DNA from: Alteromonas australica
GTDB lineage: Bacteria; Pseudomonadota; Gammaproteobacteria; Enterobacterales; Alteromonadaceae
Reading direction: 5' to 3'
DNA: 64,000 nt
Assembly: GCF_000730385.1 (NCBI RefSeq)
Contig: NZ_CP008849.1
Span: 3,782,001-3,846,000, forward strand
A program made the position numbers and the translations under genes. Positions within the stretch are counted from its first letter, which is position 1. Every line of letters starts with the position of its first letter. The notes under the pieces were generated by a model. That model did no database searches, had not been told where the DNA came from, and saw nothing but the letters and a program-made list of their open reading frames with translations. This document shows, piece by piece, positions 34,820 to 44,515 of this stretch.

Positions 34820-34863
34820 TGACGTCTAGACATATATTCATTAGTTTAGACGTCTAAACGTCT
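34820..34863 (+). promoter_or_regulatory. MetJ operator (met boxes) overlapping the metF promoter
   Basis: Two pairs of 8-bp met boxes are present. TGACGTCT and AGACATAT occupy 34820-34835. After 12 bases, AGACGTCT (perfect consensus) and AAACGTCT occupy 34848-34863. MetJ binds tandem boxes as cooperative dimers. A -35-like TTGACG (34819-34824) lies within the first pair, so bound MetJ would block RNA polymerase. Confidence 0.85.
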
Positions 34864-34878
34864 ATAAAAGAGTAATAA

Positions 34879-35775
<897 letters not shown>

Positions 35776-35890
35776 ATTTAAACGTTTTATACATGAAACC
35801 CTTTGCTAGTCATGGGGCACGCGTTATACCATTTACCTTGTTTTATGACGAAACACATATTTATGATGCAAGGTACTTAGGAGTGCTCTA

Positions 35891-36775
35891 GTGGACTGGG
35901 AAAGGGTTTCAAGCGTTTATCAAAAGATTTCTCCGCAAATGCGGGATCTCTTTCGTATTTTCATTAAGCGCTGTAGAGAAGACAATATTACTATCTCTGC
36001 CGGCCACCTTGCTTATGTAACCCTCTTATCATTAGTGCCCTTTATCATGGTGACATTCACCATTATGTCGGCATTTCCTGCCTTTGCCTCCGTGCGCAGT
36101 AAGCTAGAACATTTTGTGTTTAGTAATTTTGTCCCTACCGCCAGTGACGTGGTACACAAATACATGACCGACTTTGTGGGTAACGCATCACAAATGAGCG
36201 CCATCGGCATTTTGTCGTTATTGGTGGTAGCACTCATGCTGATTTCTAATGTCGATAAAACCCTTAACCGTATTTGGCGTACGCAAAGCGACAGACCTAT
36301 CGTCTATACCTTTGCCATTTATTGGATGGTCATCACTTTGGGCCCTATGTTAATTGGCTCAAGCGTTGTGGTCAGTTCTTATTTAACTGGCCTTGCAACC
36401 TTCACAGAAGAATATACCCCAGGCTTAGGTACCTTCTTACTCAGCCTGGTGCCGAGTTTTGCCGCCCTTCTCGCTTTCGGTATCTTGTACATGGTGGTCC
36501 CTAACCGTAGGGTCTATGCACGCCATGCATTCGGTGGCGCCTTTGTGGCTACAGTGGCATTTGAAATAACGAAGAAGGGGTTTGCACTTTATGTCACCAA
36601 CTTTCCTTCTTATGAACTCATTTACGGCGCCTTAGCCGTTATACCCATTCTCTTTTTATGGGTATACATGTCATGGGTCATTGTCTTATTTGGCGCTGAA
36701 TTTACGTGTAGCTTGGGTGAAGCGCTTGACCATAGAAAAGCGGAAAATGAACCTCGTAAAGTCCCTAAAGAATAG
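35891..36775 (+). CDS. yihY: YihY/BrkB family inner-membrane protein
   Basis: A 294-residue protein with six predicted membrane segments. The family pattern is AGHLAYVTLLSLVPFIMV, followed by PNRRVYARHAFGGAFVATVAFE and GALAVIPILFLWVYMSWVIVLFGAE. The start is GTG 35891, seven bases after AGGAG. Members were once called RNase BN in error. The function is unsettled. In E. coli yihY, dtd and yiiD are neighbours. Here the same trio is kept with three genes inserted. Confidence 0.9.
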   Translation: MDWERVSSVYQKISPQMRDLFRIFIKRCREDNITISAGHLAYVTLLSLVPFIMVTFTIMSAFPAFASVRSKLEHFVFSNFVPTASDVVHKYMTDFVGNASQMSAIGILSLLVVALMLISNVDKTLNRIWRTQSDRPIVYTFAIYWMVITLGPMLIGSSVVVSSYLTGLATFTEEYTPGLGTFLLSLVPSFAALLAFGILYMVVPNRRVYARHAFGGAFVATVAFEITKKGFALYVTNFPSYELIYGALAVIPILFLWVYMSWVIVLFGAEFTCSLGEALDHRKAENEPRKVPKE

Positions 36776-36820
36776 CGTTTGATTCGGTTCAATTAAGCTG
36801 CGTGTAAGCCTGGCAGACAT

Positions 36821-36851
36821 AAAAAAAGCGCGACGTTAGTCACGCTTTTTT
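36821..36851. terminator. Bidirectional terminator between yihY and the DUF2959 gene
   Basis: A-run plus GCG-C-GAC, loop GTTA, GTC-A-CGC plus T-run (one mismatch). It serves yihY on plus and the lipoprotein gene ending at 36867 on minus. Confidence 0.7.
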
Positions 36852-36866
36852 CGTTTACAGTAGATG

Positions 36867-37505
36867 CTAGTTGTTCATGGCTGAAATAAACGCATCTGAT
36901 TCTGCAATGGCGGCATTCATTTGGCGAATAAGCTGACTAACATTGGTTTCAATGCTAGAGAGTTCACCCTGCAATGCGCCAATCGCGTTGGCATTTAAGT
37001 TATGCTTTAAGTACAACACATTATCTTGCAATGCCTCTAACACTGGCGGCATTTTGCTTTCCGCCTTACGCATTGCAGCTATTAAACTGCTGTATCTACG
37101 CTTAGTGTCACGAAGCTTAGCGGCACTGTCTCGTTTAAGCGCACCGCTTTGGTACTCTTCCAGCTCAGTTTCCCACTCGTCAAACAAGGCCTCGGCCACA
37201 CTTTCAACTTTATCGATACGCGCCGATACATCTTCAGCTGCAGCAACACTGTCTTCGTATTGGCCATTGAGGTCGTTATAGACGTCTTCTAGTTCGCCAC
37301 CGTCAAAAGCCACCGCCGCGCTGAAAGCTTCTAGTGCAGAGCTAAATTGCTCCTGTGCATCTTCTTGCGACTCTTTTGCATTTTCTACCCTATCTACCAG
37401 GATATCACGCTTCTCTACCCCTACCTTTTCCCAGGCGGCGTAATAAGCCGATTGACAGCCGGTGAGGGCAATAATAGTAAACACGGCTAGTATTGCGCGC
37501 ATCAT
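36867..37505 (-). CDS. DUF2959 lipoprotein
   Basis: A 212-residue lipoprotein. The signal peptide ends in lipobox ALTGC with Cys at residue 17. There is no Asp at +2, so an outer-membrane destination is expected. The rest is almost entirely helical and coiled-coil (VENAKESQEDAQEQFSSALE, later LRDTKRRYSSLIAAM), as in DUF2959 proteins of marine gammaproteobacteria. The function is unknown. Its start overlaps the stop of the upstream small membrane protein (ATGA), so the two form a coupled pair. Confidence 0.85.
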   Translation of the reverse strand: MMRAILAVFTIIALTGCQSAYYAAWEKVGVEKRDILVDRVENAKESQEDAQEQFSSALEAFSAAVAFDGGELEDVYNDLNGQYEDSVAAAEDVSARIDKVESVAEALFDEWETELEEYQSGALKRDSAAKLRDTKRRYSSLIAAMRKAESKMPPVLEALQDNVLYLKHNLNANAIGALQGELSSIETNVSQLIRQMNAAIAESDAFISAMNN

Positions 37506-37744
37506 AATGCTGATCTTCCGCTATAGCGCGCAGCACTAATGATAGAAATAATGTGTAAAATAACACCTAGGGGCCAGAAAATAATGGCCAATACCACAGT
37601 TGCAGCAAGCGCATAACTCACACCCACAGCAATAAAGTAAAACAGTGCGCCTAAAATACGCCCTTGTACTAAATGGCCTAACCCTGGAATAAAAAAGTTA
37701 CAAATGGCGGCAATGACATTGCCCCCTGATCCTTGACCTGACAT
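37502..37744 (-). CDS. Small TM2-like membrane protein
   Basis: An 80-residue protein with a Gly-rich start. One hydrophobic hairpin follows: a re-entrant FFIPGLGHLVQGRILGALFYF segment, then two membrane spans (about 33-72). The pattern 'PGLGHxxxGxxxxG' is shared with TM2-type small proteins. It is co-translated with the DUF2959 lipoprotein gene downstream, suggesting one envelope function. The function is unknown. Confidence 0.75.
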   Translation of the reverse strand: MSGQGSGGNVIAAICNFFIPGLGHLVQGRILGALFYFIAVGVSYALAATVVLAIIFWPLGVILHIISIISAARYSGRSAL

Positions 37745-37842
37745 ACAAACTTCCTCGCAATTGCTCTTAGAATATGATTATGTAGATTTATGTAAGCATA
37801 AACTAAACTAAAACAGGCACCCGCACAACGCGTTGAAATAAA

Positions 37843-38820
37843 ATGAAACGACTTTACCCAGATGTAACCTGCTATCAAAGTGGATTTGTGGATGTAGGAA
37901 ATGGGCACTCGCTCTACTACGAGCAAAGCGGCAACCCTGACGGTATCCCCGTACTTTTTGTCCATGGCGGACCCGGCGCTGGCCTGCCGCCAAACTATAA
38001 ATGCTTTTTTGACAACCAGCGTTATCGCATTATCGGATACGAACAACGGGGGTGTGGCCGCTCTCAATTCCACCACGCCACTCACCATAATGACACTTGG
38101 CTAAACGTAGATGACATCAATACCCTCCGCCAACATCTTGCTATAGATAAATGGCTCCTTTTTGGGGGGTCGTGGGGGTCCACGTTAGCGTTACTCTCGG
38201 CACTTAAACACCCAAGTCACGCCTATGGCTTGATACTTAGAGGCGTGTTTCTCGCGCGGCAAACCGACAGAGACTGGTTCCTTTCTCCCCAGGGTTGCGC
38301 AGCACAACTATTTCCTGAGCATTACCGAAAGTTTACCAAAGACATAGAATCTCCCCTGACTAGCGAGTCAATCTGTTCGCATTACAATCAAGTGCTTAGC
38401 GAGCACAATGAAGTTCGCCGGCACAGTGCACTTAAACGATGGTATCAATGGGAAGAGCGACTATCACGCCTCGCTTTACCCCCAGGAACGGGAGAATCTA
38501 TAGGCCAATATCCGCTCTCGCTGGTTACCAGCCTAGCCACGCTAGAATGTCACTTTTTGCTTAACAAATGCTTTATGGAAGAAAACTATATTCTTGATAA
38601 CATAAGTAAAATTAAAGATATCCCCGGAACCATCGTTCACGGCCGATACGATATGATATGTAAAACCGAGGCAGCGGAGAGCTTACATCGGGCATGGCCA
38701 TCGAGTCAGTTACAGATAATTCCTGACGCTGGGCATAGTACTTCAGAACCCAGTATTGCCTATGCGTTATGTAGAGCGACCCGAGATATGTCTCGATTTA
38801 TTCAGGAAAGTAAAAAATGA
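37843..38820 (+). CDS. pip: Proline iminopeptidase
   Basis: A 325-residue alpha/beta hydrolase (S33) removing N-terminal proline from peptides. Visible are the oxyanion segment VLFVHGGPGAGLP, DQRG-like YEQRGCGRS and the nucleophile elbow LFGGSWGSTLAL with Ser. The acid lies in HGRYDMIC and the His in DAGHSTSEP. The usual 'DQRGxGRS' has Glu in place of Asp. The stop overlaps the dtd start (ATGA), so the two are co-translated. Confidence 0.92.
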   Translation: MKRLYPDVTCYQSGFVDVGNGHSLYYEQSGNPDGIPVLFVHGGPGAGLPPNYKCFFDNQRYRIIGYEQRGCGRSQFHHATHHNDTWLNVDDINTLRQHLAIDKWLLFGGSWGSTLALLSALKHPSHAYGLILRGVFLARQTDRDWFLSPQGCAAQLFPEHYRKFTKDIESPLTSESICSHYNQVLSEHNEVRRHSALKRWYQWEERLSRLALPPGTGESIGQYPLSLVTSLATLECHFLLNKCFMEENYILDNISKIKDIPGTIVHGRYDMICKTEAAESLHRAWPSSQLQIIPDAGHSTSEPSIAYALCRATRDMSRFIQESKK

Positions 38821-39254
38821 TTGGATTGATTCAACGCGTGTCACGGGCTAGCGTGACGGTTGAGAGCAAGGTTATTGGTGAAATAGACCAAGGTATTCTG
38901 TTACTACTTGGTGTTGAAAAAGATGACGGTGACGATGAAATTGAAAAGCTTGCCAATAAGGTGAGTCGATACCGCATGTTTGCCGACAGCGACGGTAAAA
39001 TGAACCTAAATGTAGAGCAAGTTGGCGGAAAGATTCTCGTGGTATCCCAATTTACACTCGTCGCGGATACGCAAAAAGGTAACCGACCCGGCTTTTCTCA
39101 GGGCGCAACCCCAGAACACGGCAAAGCGGTTTACTTAAAGTTTGTTGAAGCCCTTCAGGCGAAAGGGCTGGCCGTGGAAACCGGAGAGTTCGGTGCTGAT
39201 ATGCAAGTTGCTTTAGTTAACGATGGCCCCGTTACCTTTCATTTTAAGGTATAA
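38817..39254 (+). CDS. dtd: D-aminoacyl-tRNA deacylase
   Basis: A 145-residue enzyme that hydrolyses D-amino acids from tRNA. The motifs LVVSQFTLVADTQKG-type (VVSQFTLVADTQKGNRPGFS) and the cross-subunit Gly-cisPro-type loop region NDGPVTFHFKV are both present. The length is standard. It lies between pip (four-base overlap) and the yiiD-like gene. Confidence 0.97.
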   Translation: MIGLIQRVSRASVTVESKVIGEIDQGILLLLGVEKDDGDDEIEKLANKVSRYRMFADSDGKMNLNVEQVGGKILVVSQFTLVADTQKGNRPGFSQGATPEHGKAVYLKFVEALQAKGLAVETGEFGADMQVALVNDGPVTFHFKV

Positions 39255-39336
39255 TACTCGCCTAAATTCGTGTGTACCCACATATTTTGGGAAAAACAAT
39301 TTTGATTTTCTCTTACTTCATATAAGGCGTATTACC

Positions 39337-40257
39337 GTGTATAAGGTTGTCACACCAACAAGCAATACAGACTTTGACGCGTACTTTCAGTTTCGCTGGG
39401 CTCACTTACGCCAGCCGTGGAATTTCCCTCCGGGATCGGAAAAAGACGAGTATGAGCAAGTCGCAGAGCATCGCATGATTGTTGATGGTAAAGGCAACAT
39501 CGTGGCATGTGGTCGCGTTCACCTTAACACAGCCGAAGAAGCGCAAATACGTCACATAGCAGTAGATACTCATCACCAGCGTAAAGGCTTAGGCCAAATG
39601 ATGATGAGTGCACTTGAAAATGTCGCCAAAGAGCTTGGCGCAGAGCGTGCGGTTACCAACAGCCGAGAAATATCTATCGACTTTTTTACCGCGTGTGGTT
39701 TCTATGTGGAAAGAGAAGCCCCAAACGAATTAGGCATGCTTAAACGCCAGCAAATGGTGAAAAAACTCACCGAAAATAACTCGTTAGTGATGCACCCTAA
39801 ATGGTGTAAGTCATTACAACAAACATGGTCGGATACCATCCCCATTACTGAACATATGGGGATTAAGTTATATCAGTACACGGGGCGCACCCTTGAAACC
39901 CGCGCATCGTTAAACAAAAATATCAATATTCATGGCACCATGTTCGCGGGCAGTATTTTTTCTTTGGCCACCCTCACAGGGTGGGGGCTAATTTACTTAC
40001 AACTAAAAGAGCGCGGACTGGAAGGGGATATTGTCTTAGGTGATGGAGACATTCATTATCATAAACCCATTACCATGAAACCTCGGGCCATCTGCAACAT
40101 AGAATCTTTGTCCGGCAAGTACTCTCCGTTGGAAAAACAACAAAAAGCGCGATTTGAGCTGAGTGTAAATATACTCGATGGCGATACCGCGGTAGCAGAG
40201 TTTGAAGGGGTATTTTGGGTTTTACCTGCCACCGAGAACGAAAACGACGACCACTAG
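39337..40257 (+). CDS. yiiD: YiiD-like GNAT acetyltransferase/hotdog thioesterase fusion
   Basis: A 306-residue two-domain protein. The N-terminal GNAT domain (about 1-150) carries the acetyl-CoA motif IRHIAVDTHHQRKGLGQMMM. The C-terminal hotdog thioesterase-like domain (about 165-300) has NINIHGTMFAGSIFSLATLTGW. I start it at GTG 39337, nine bases after AAGG; the upstream frame shares no similarity. E. coli YiiD has the same architecture and the same dtd neighbour. Acyl-CoA/ACP metabolism is likely, but the substrate is unknown. Confidence 0.85.
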   Translation: MYKVVTPTSNTDFDAYFQFRWAHLRQPWNFPPGSEKDEYEQVAEHRMIVDGKGNIVACGRVHLNTAEEAQIRHIAVDTHHQRKGLGQMMMSALENVAKELGAERAVTNSREISIDFFTACGFYVEREAPNELGMLKRQQMVKKLTENNSLVMHPKWCKSLQQTWSDTIPITEHMGIKLYQYTGRTLETRASLNKNINIHGTMFAGSIFSLATLTGWGLIYLQLKERGLEGDIVLGDGDIHYHKPITMKPRAICNIESLSGKYSPLEKQQKARFELSVNILDGDTAVAEFEGVFWVLPATENENDDH

Positions 40258-40278
40258 TCCCCGTATCACCAACGACCT

Positions 40279-40308
40279 ATCACGCCTGATCACGCCTGAT
40301 CACGCCTA
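40279..40308 (+). repeat. Three tandem 10-bp repeats
   Basis: ATCACGCCTG occurs twice and ATCACGCCTA once, head to tail, just after the yiiD stop. It is probably slippage-generated. Confidence 0.8.
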
Positions 40309-40364
40309 GATGGCTGCGTCAACCTAGTGGCAACGTAAACTCAGTTCTCATTTTTTAAGGCAAT

Positions 40365-40392
40365 AAAAAAGCGCCGTTATAAGGCGCTTTTT
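40365..40392. terminator. Bidirectional terminator between yiiD and rpoH
   Basis: AAAAAAGCGCC (40365-40375) / GGCGCTTTTT (40383-40392) with a 7-base loop. A- and T-runs on both sides serve both convergent genes. Confidence 0.8.
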
Positions 40393-40452
40393 CGACATGT
40401 GATTACCCTGCTGGGTAACGAGACCTGAATAGATTTAGCTATGTGATGTCTA

Positions 40453-41307
40453 TTACGCCACCATAGCAGCTTGAAGTTTTTTCATCGCGTTCTTTTCTAT
40501 TTGACGAACACGCTCTGCAGACACTTCATATTTATCGGCCAAATCTTGCAAAGTAATTTTACTGTCTGCCAACCAACGGGTTTCAATAATGTCCTGACTA
40601 CGCTCGTCGAGGGTTTTGATCGCAGAGTAAAGACGCTTACTTGCGTTGGCATCCCAGTCACTGTTGATAACATCAGTTTCAACATCTGACGATTTATCCT
40701 CTAGAAACTGTACAGGAGCAAAATTGCCAGTTTCATCTTCATCAGCAGACAAATCGAAAGCTTGATCTTGGCTGCTCATTCGCGCTTCCATTTGAAGCAC
40801 TTCTTTTGTACTCACACCGAGCTCATTAGCCACAGTTTGCACTTCTTCATGCGTAAACCAACCCAAACGCTTTTTCGCTTTACGTAGGTTAAAGAAAAGC
40901 TTTCTTTGTGCTTTTGTGGTGGCGACTTTCACAATACGCCAGTTTTTAAGCACAAACTCATGAATTTCAGCTTTAATCCAGTGCACCGCAAAAGACACTA
41001 GGCGTACACCCACAGTAGGGTCGAAACGCTTCACGGCTTTCATCAAGCCAATATTACCTTCTTGAATCAAGTCGGCTTGTGGCAAGCCATAGCCAGAATA
41101 AGACTTTGCAATATGCACAACAAAACGCAGATGCGACATCACCAGCTTACGTGCAGCTTGGAGATCTTCATCTTCGCGAAGACGGACAGCGAGCTCACGC
41201 TCTTCTTCCGCACTTAACATATCAATGCTGCTCACAGCTTGAATGTAGCCTTCGATGCTACCATTGTGAGGCACTGACAGTGCCATTGATTGTAAGTTGT
41301 TGCTCAT
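40453..41307 (-). CDS. rpoH: RNA polymerase heat-shock sigma factor RpoH (sigma-32)
   Basis: A 284-residue sigma factor. Region 2 is present ([41 protein letters not shown]). The RpoH box [17 protein letters not shown] separates it from other group 3 factors. Region 4.2 ends [17 protein letters not shown]. The length equals E. coli RpoH. It recognises promoters such as the one before hslV in this window. GAGGTG precedes the start. Upstream lie a hairpin (41331-41352) and a sigma-E-like promoter. Confidence 0.98.
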   Translation of the reverse strand: MSNNLQSMALSVPHNGSIEGYIQAVSSIDMLSAEEERELAVRLREDEDLQAARKLVMSHLRFVVHIAKSYSGYGLPQADLIQEGNIGLMKAVKRFDPTVGVRLVSFAVHWIKAEIHEFVLKNWRIVKVATTKAQRKLFFNLRKAKKRLGWFTHEEVQTVANELGVSTKEVLQMEARMSSQDQAFDLSADEDETGNFAPVQFLEDKSSDVETDVINSDWDANASKRLYSAIKTLDERSQDIIETRWLADSKITLQDLADKYEVSAERVRQIEKNAMKKLQAAMVA

Positions 41308-41330
41308 TATTCACCTCATTCGTTGCCGCT

Positions 41331-41352
41331 TTATATTAGCAAACTAATATAA
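41331..41352 (-). promoter_or_regulatory. Inverted repeat in the rpoH 5' leader
   Basis: Perfect TTATATTAG / CTAATATAA with a four-base spacer, 24 bases before the rpoH start codon and upstream of its ribosome binding site. The AT-rich stem would melt at modest temperature. It could be an RNA structure or a protein operator. Confidence 0.45.
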
Positions 41353-41421
41353 GCCGCGCGAGACCTAATTGTGATCAGAAATCTAACCGATATATGGATA
41401 TAGTACTCATCTGCTAGAGAT

Positions 41422-41449
41422 CAAGACCAAATCACAAAAAAAAAGTTCA
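41422..41449 (-). promoter_or_regulatory. Possible sigma-E promoter of rpoH
   Basis: On the minus strand TGAACTT, a 15-base spacer and GTCTTG resemble the sigma-E consensus GGAACTT-N15/16-GTCTAA. It lies about 115 bases before the rpoH start. E. coli rpoH has a sigma-E promoter. The -10 match here is only four of six. Confidence 0.35.
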
Positions 41450-41836
41450 TTTTACTAAAACGTGGATAGACAGATAGCTAGAAAGGAACGACGCCTGTGT
41501 TTAGCAGCATGGTAATAACTCTGCCGCTACCTTCATATTTTTATCTACGAACTAAAAAATATCACTGTTCCATTATAATTTAATGACAGAAAAAACCCAA
41601 TCCGTTCATCCTATCATACTGACATCAGCCGCTTTTCGTGCTGTGTGCCGCCGGCTATCCATAGCTGCTCTTGGCCACGGATATGACTATAGTGCTTTTA
41701 CTCGACATTTGCGACATCAACAATTAGATTAATAGCGTCGCTTTTTTCGATAGAAGACTATCTACCTGAAGAACGCCCCCATCGCGTAGATAAAAATAAT
41801 GATAAATAATGAACGCTGAGAGATAAGAGGTCCTTA

Positions 41837-43060
41837 ATGTTCGCGTACGTGGCCAGACAACCCATTTTTGATGCACAGCAACAGGTTTATGCCTACGAGT
41901 TGTTGTTTAGAATGGGAGAAGACAATTGCTTTCCCGATATTTCCCCTGACGAAGCCACTTCCAAAATATTGACTTCTACCCACCTAAGCTTAGGTATTGA
42001 AGAAATTACGGGGGATAAAAAGGCGTTTATCAATTTTCATCGCGACACCTTGATGAATCATTTTCCTACCTCGCTAGATCCCAGCAAAGTGGTGATCGAG
42101 GTTGTTGAAACGGTGGACGTCGACGACGCGCTTGTCTGTGCCTGCAAACACATTAAGGAAATGGGATACCCTATTGCCCTAGACGACTATGACATGAAAG
42201 GAAAGTGGGAAGCCTTTATCCCCTTTACCAGTGTTATTAAAATAGACATTACCGAAATTCCCCATGACGAGATCCCGGCACTGGTTGAACGGTTTAAAGC
42301 GCACAACATAAAACTGGTGGCTGAAAGAATTGAAACCCACGAAGAATTTCAAACGTTTAAACATATGGGGTTCGACTACTTTCAAGGTTACTTTTTAGCG
42401 AAACCTGAAGTCGTCAGGCATAGGAAACTTGGGCCAAGTAGTTTAACCATGATGGAGTTGCTTACCTTAAGTAGCCGCCCACAACTCGATTTGACGCAAG
42501 TCAATACCATCATAGAGCGAGATCCTTCCTTAACCTACCTTTTACTTCGCTTCATCAATAATCCGCTTATTAATAAAAGGCACAAGATCACGTCATTGAA
42601 GCATGCCTTAAACTTCATGGGCGAAGTGGAAGTTAAAAAGTTTATCGCGTTACTTGCGCTCGCTAATCTCAGCGAGAGTAAACCCACTGAACTTATGTCC
42701 ATGGCCTTAGTTAGAGCAAAATTTTGTGAACTCGCCTTTGCCGACATGAATGCACATAACGACCCCATGAAGGGGTTTCTCACTGGCTTACTGTCGTTGC
42801 TAGACGCCATGATGGAGCAACCCATAGAAGATCTTATTCGTAAAATACCTATTAGCGACGATGTGAAATCGGCGCTATGCGCCGAACGGGGCCATCTAAG
42901 AGACACACTTTTACTCGCCCAATGTTTTGAACGGGCAAATTGGGGAGGGATTAAAAAGTTAGCGTCTAAACATGCCTTCAAGCAAACCAAACTGCATGAT
43001 TACTTCAATGAAGCCATAAAGTGGGCACATCACGTTCAAACATCAACCACGAAAACGTAA
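41837..43060 (+). CDS. EAL-HDOD signalling protein (copy 1)
   Basis: A 407-residue cytosolic protein of the YuxH/CdgJ type. A compact EAL domain (about 1-200) is followed by an HDOD domain (about 205-400, ITSLKHALNFMGEVEVKKF). Catalytic EAL positions are largely present: Glu in YELLFR, Asn in FINF, Glu in VIEVVE, Asp pair in ALDDYD, Lys in VIKID, Glu in VAERIE, and Gln in DYFQGYF. The motif is nevertheless ELL rather than EAL. AGAGG precedes the ATG. A paralog follows 154 bases downstream. In V. cholerae relatives such proteins influence motility; its role here is unknown. Confidence 0.9.
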   Translation: MFAYVARQPIFDAQQQVYAYELLFRMGEDNCFPDISPDEATSKILTSTHLSLGIEEITGDKKAFINFHRDTLMNHFPTSLDPSKVVIEVVETVDVDDALVCACKHIKEMGYPIALDDYDMKGKWEAFIPFTSVIKIDITEIPHDEIPALVERFKAHNIKLVAERIETHEEFQTFKHMGFDYFQGYFLAKPEVVRHRKLGPSSLTMMELLTLSSRPQLDLTQVNTIIERDPSLTYLLLRFINNPLINKRHKITSLKHALNFMGEVEVKKFIALLALANLSESKPTELMSMALVRAKFCELAFADMNAHNDPMKGFLTGLLSLLDAMMEQPIEDLIRKIPISDDVKSALCAERGHLRDTLLLAQCFERANWGGIKKLASKHAFKQTKLHDYFNEAIKWAHHVQTSTTKT

Positions 43061-43214
43061 AGAGGCTCGTCATTTTTTATACAAGAATGACGAAATTCTG
43101 CATTTAATGTAAAAACCCTGTAATTAGTTGACGTAACACATCTTTAGGTCGATGATATAGATTCACACCGCCACACTGCCGTCATGTAAGAAGGTTGAAT
43201 TTTCAGGAAATTTT

Positions 43215-44459
43215 ATGTTTGCGTTTATCGCTCGAGAACCCATTTTAGACAAAAGCAAAAGTGTTTTTGCCTATGAACTTATCTTTAGAGATGGAAAAGG
43301 CGGTGCGTATCCAGAACACTCTCCCGAAAAAGCGCAATATATCGAAGAACAGTTTCACCCCTTAGGTTTAGACGATATTAGCGGCGAAAAAAGTTCGTTC
43401 ATCAACTTTTCATCGGAAACCCTTATTTCGCGCTTCCCCACTACTCTGGATCCAGCATCGGTGGTGGTTGAATTGGCGGATAATCCGTTTACAGATACGG
43501 GGCTACTTGAAGCCTGCCAACATATCAAGCAGTTAGGCTATCGACTCGCGATTGATGACCCTATGATGCTGAGCGCCAGGCACGACATTCTGCCTCTTAT
43601 CGACATTGTGAAAGTGGACGTGTCCCGTACTCGTTTTGAAACCATTGAAAAACATATTCCCCGTTATTTAGATGCTAATGTCAGATTGGTCGCTGAACAA
43701 GTGAATACGCCGGATCATTTCGCCACGTGTTCAGATTTAGGCTTCGACCTCTTTCAAGGCTACTTTTTTGCCCAGCCAGAAGCCCGAATTGTGCGCCAAC
43801 TGCCCGCCTCTAAAATGAACATTGTCGATTTAATGGGTGAAGTTTCTGGCGATAGCTTTGATATTAACCGCATAAGTCATGTGATTGAGCGGGATGCGGC
43901 GTTAAGCTATTTGCTTCTGAAGTTCATTAATAATCCAGCCATTAATAAACGCTATAAAATCACTTCCTTAAAGCACGCCCTTAATTACATGGGCGAAGTC
44001 GAAATTAAGAAGTTCATTGCGCTACTAAGCCTGACTAACCTTGGTGATGAAAAGCCATTAGAAATTATTCACATGTCTTTGGTGCGGGCAAAGTTCTTTG
44101 ACTTACTCTCACAGCAAAGAGGGTTAAAGGCCAACCCACCCATTGGCTTCCTGGTGGGGTTATTTTCGTTGCTAGAAGGTCTTTTAGACCAGTCAATGTC
44201 TGACATTGTAAAGCAGCTGCCACTTTCCGATGATCTTAACAATGCGCTGTTAGGCAAAAATGCCGAGTTTGTTCAATACATGACGTTAGTTAAGGCGTTT
44301 GAAAGTGCGTTGTGGATGAACGTCATTAAGGTTGCCAAGAACCTAGATATTGATCAGAAGCAGCTACACACCCTCTATAACCAAGCTATTGTTTGGGGCA
44401 ATGGCGTAAGAAGTGTGATTACGGCCCATTACCCACAAGCCCAAGTACGAGAAAACTAG
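43215..44459 (+). CDS. EAL-HDOD signalling protein (copy 2)
   Basis: A 414-residue paralog of the gene before it, with the same layout and near-identical HDOD core (RYKITSLKHALNYMGEVEIK). The EAL half is more divergent: ELI in YELIFR, VELADN where copy 1 has VIEVVETV, IDDP for the Asp pair, and FQGYFFAQP kept. Divergence of the second acidic site suggests catalysis is lost here before copy 1. The 43061-43214 gap holds no clear terminator, so both may be one transcript. Confidence 0.9.
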   Translation: MFAFIAREPILDKSKSVFAYELIFRDGKGGAYPEHSPEKAQYIEEQFHPLGLDDISGEKSSFINFSSETLISRFPTTLDPASVVVELADNPFTDTGLLEACQHIKQLGYRLAIDDPMMLSARHDILPLIDIVKVDVSRTRFETIEKHIPRYLDANVRLVAEQVNTPDHFATCSDLGFDLFQGYFFAQPEARIVRQLPASKMNIVDLMGEVSGDSFDINRISHVIERDAALSYLLLKFINNPAINKRYKITSLKHALNYMGEVEIKKFIALLSLTNLGDEKPLEIIHMSLVRAKFFDLLSQQRGLKANPPIGFLVGLFSLLEGLLDQSMSDIVKQLPLSDDLNNALLGKNAEFVQYMTLVKAFESALWMNVIKVAKNLDIDQKQLHTLYNQAIVWGNGVRSVITAHYPQAQVREN

Positions 44460-44515
44460 GCAAAGTAAGTTGCCCCGTTGCTGTCTTGTTTAGCTGCTAC
44501 CTTGGTTCGATTTGC

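Noticed and set aside
35891..36775. Naming the YihY-family gene as ribonuclease BN
   Set aside because: That name came from a historical misassignment. The protein is a multi-pass membrane protein with no nuclease motif.
40279..40308. Triple 10-bp repeat as a possible iteron or CRISPR seed
   Set aside because: There are only three abutting copies, no spacers, and no replication or cas genes nearby. Simple slippage explains it.
41583..41732. 49-codon plus-strand ORF in the rpoH-EAL gap (begins MTEKTQSVHP)
   Set aside because: There is a TATAAT just before it but no -35 and no Shine-Dalgarno. Coding-like composition alone is not enough to call it. The rest of the 41450-41836 gap shows no other feature.
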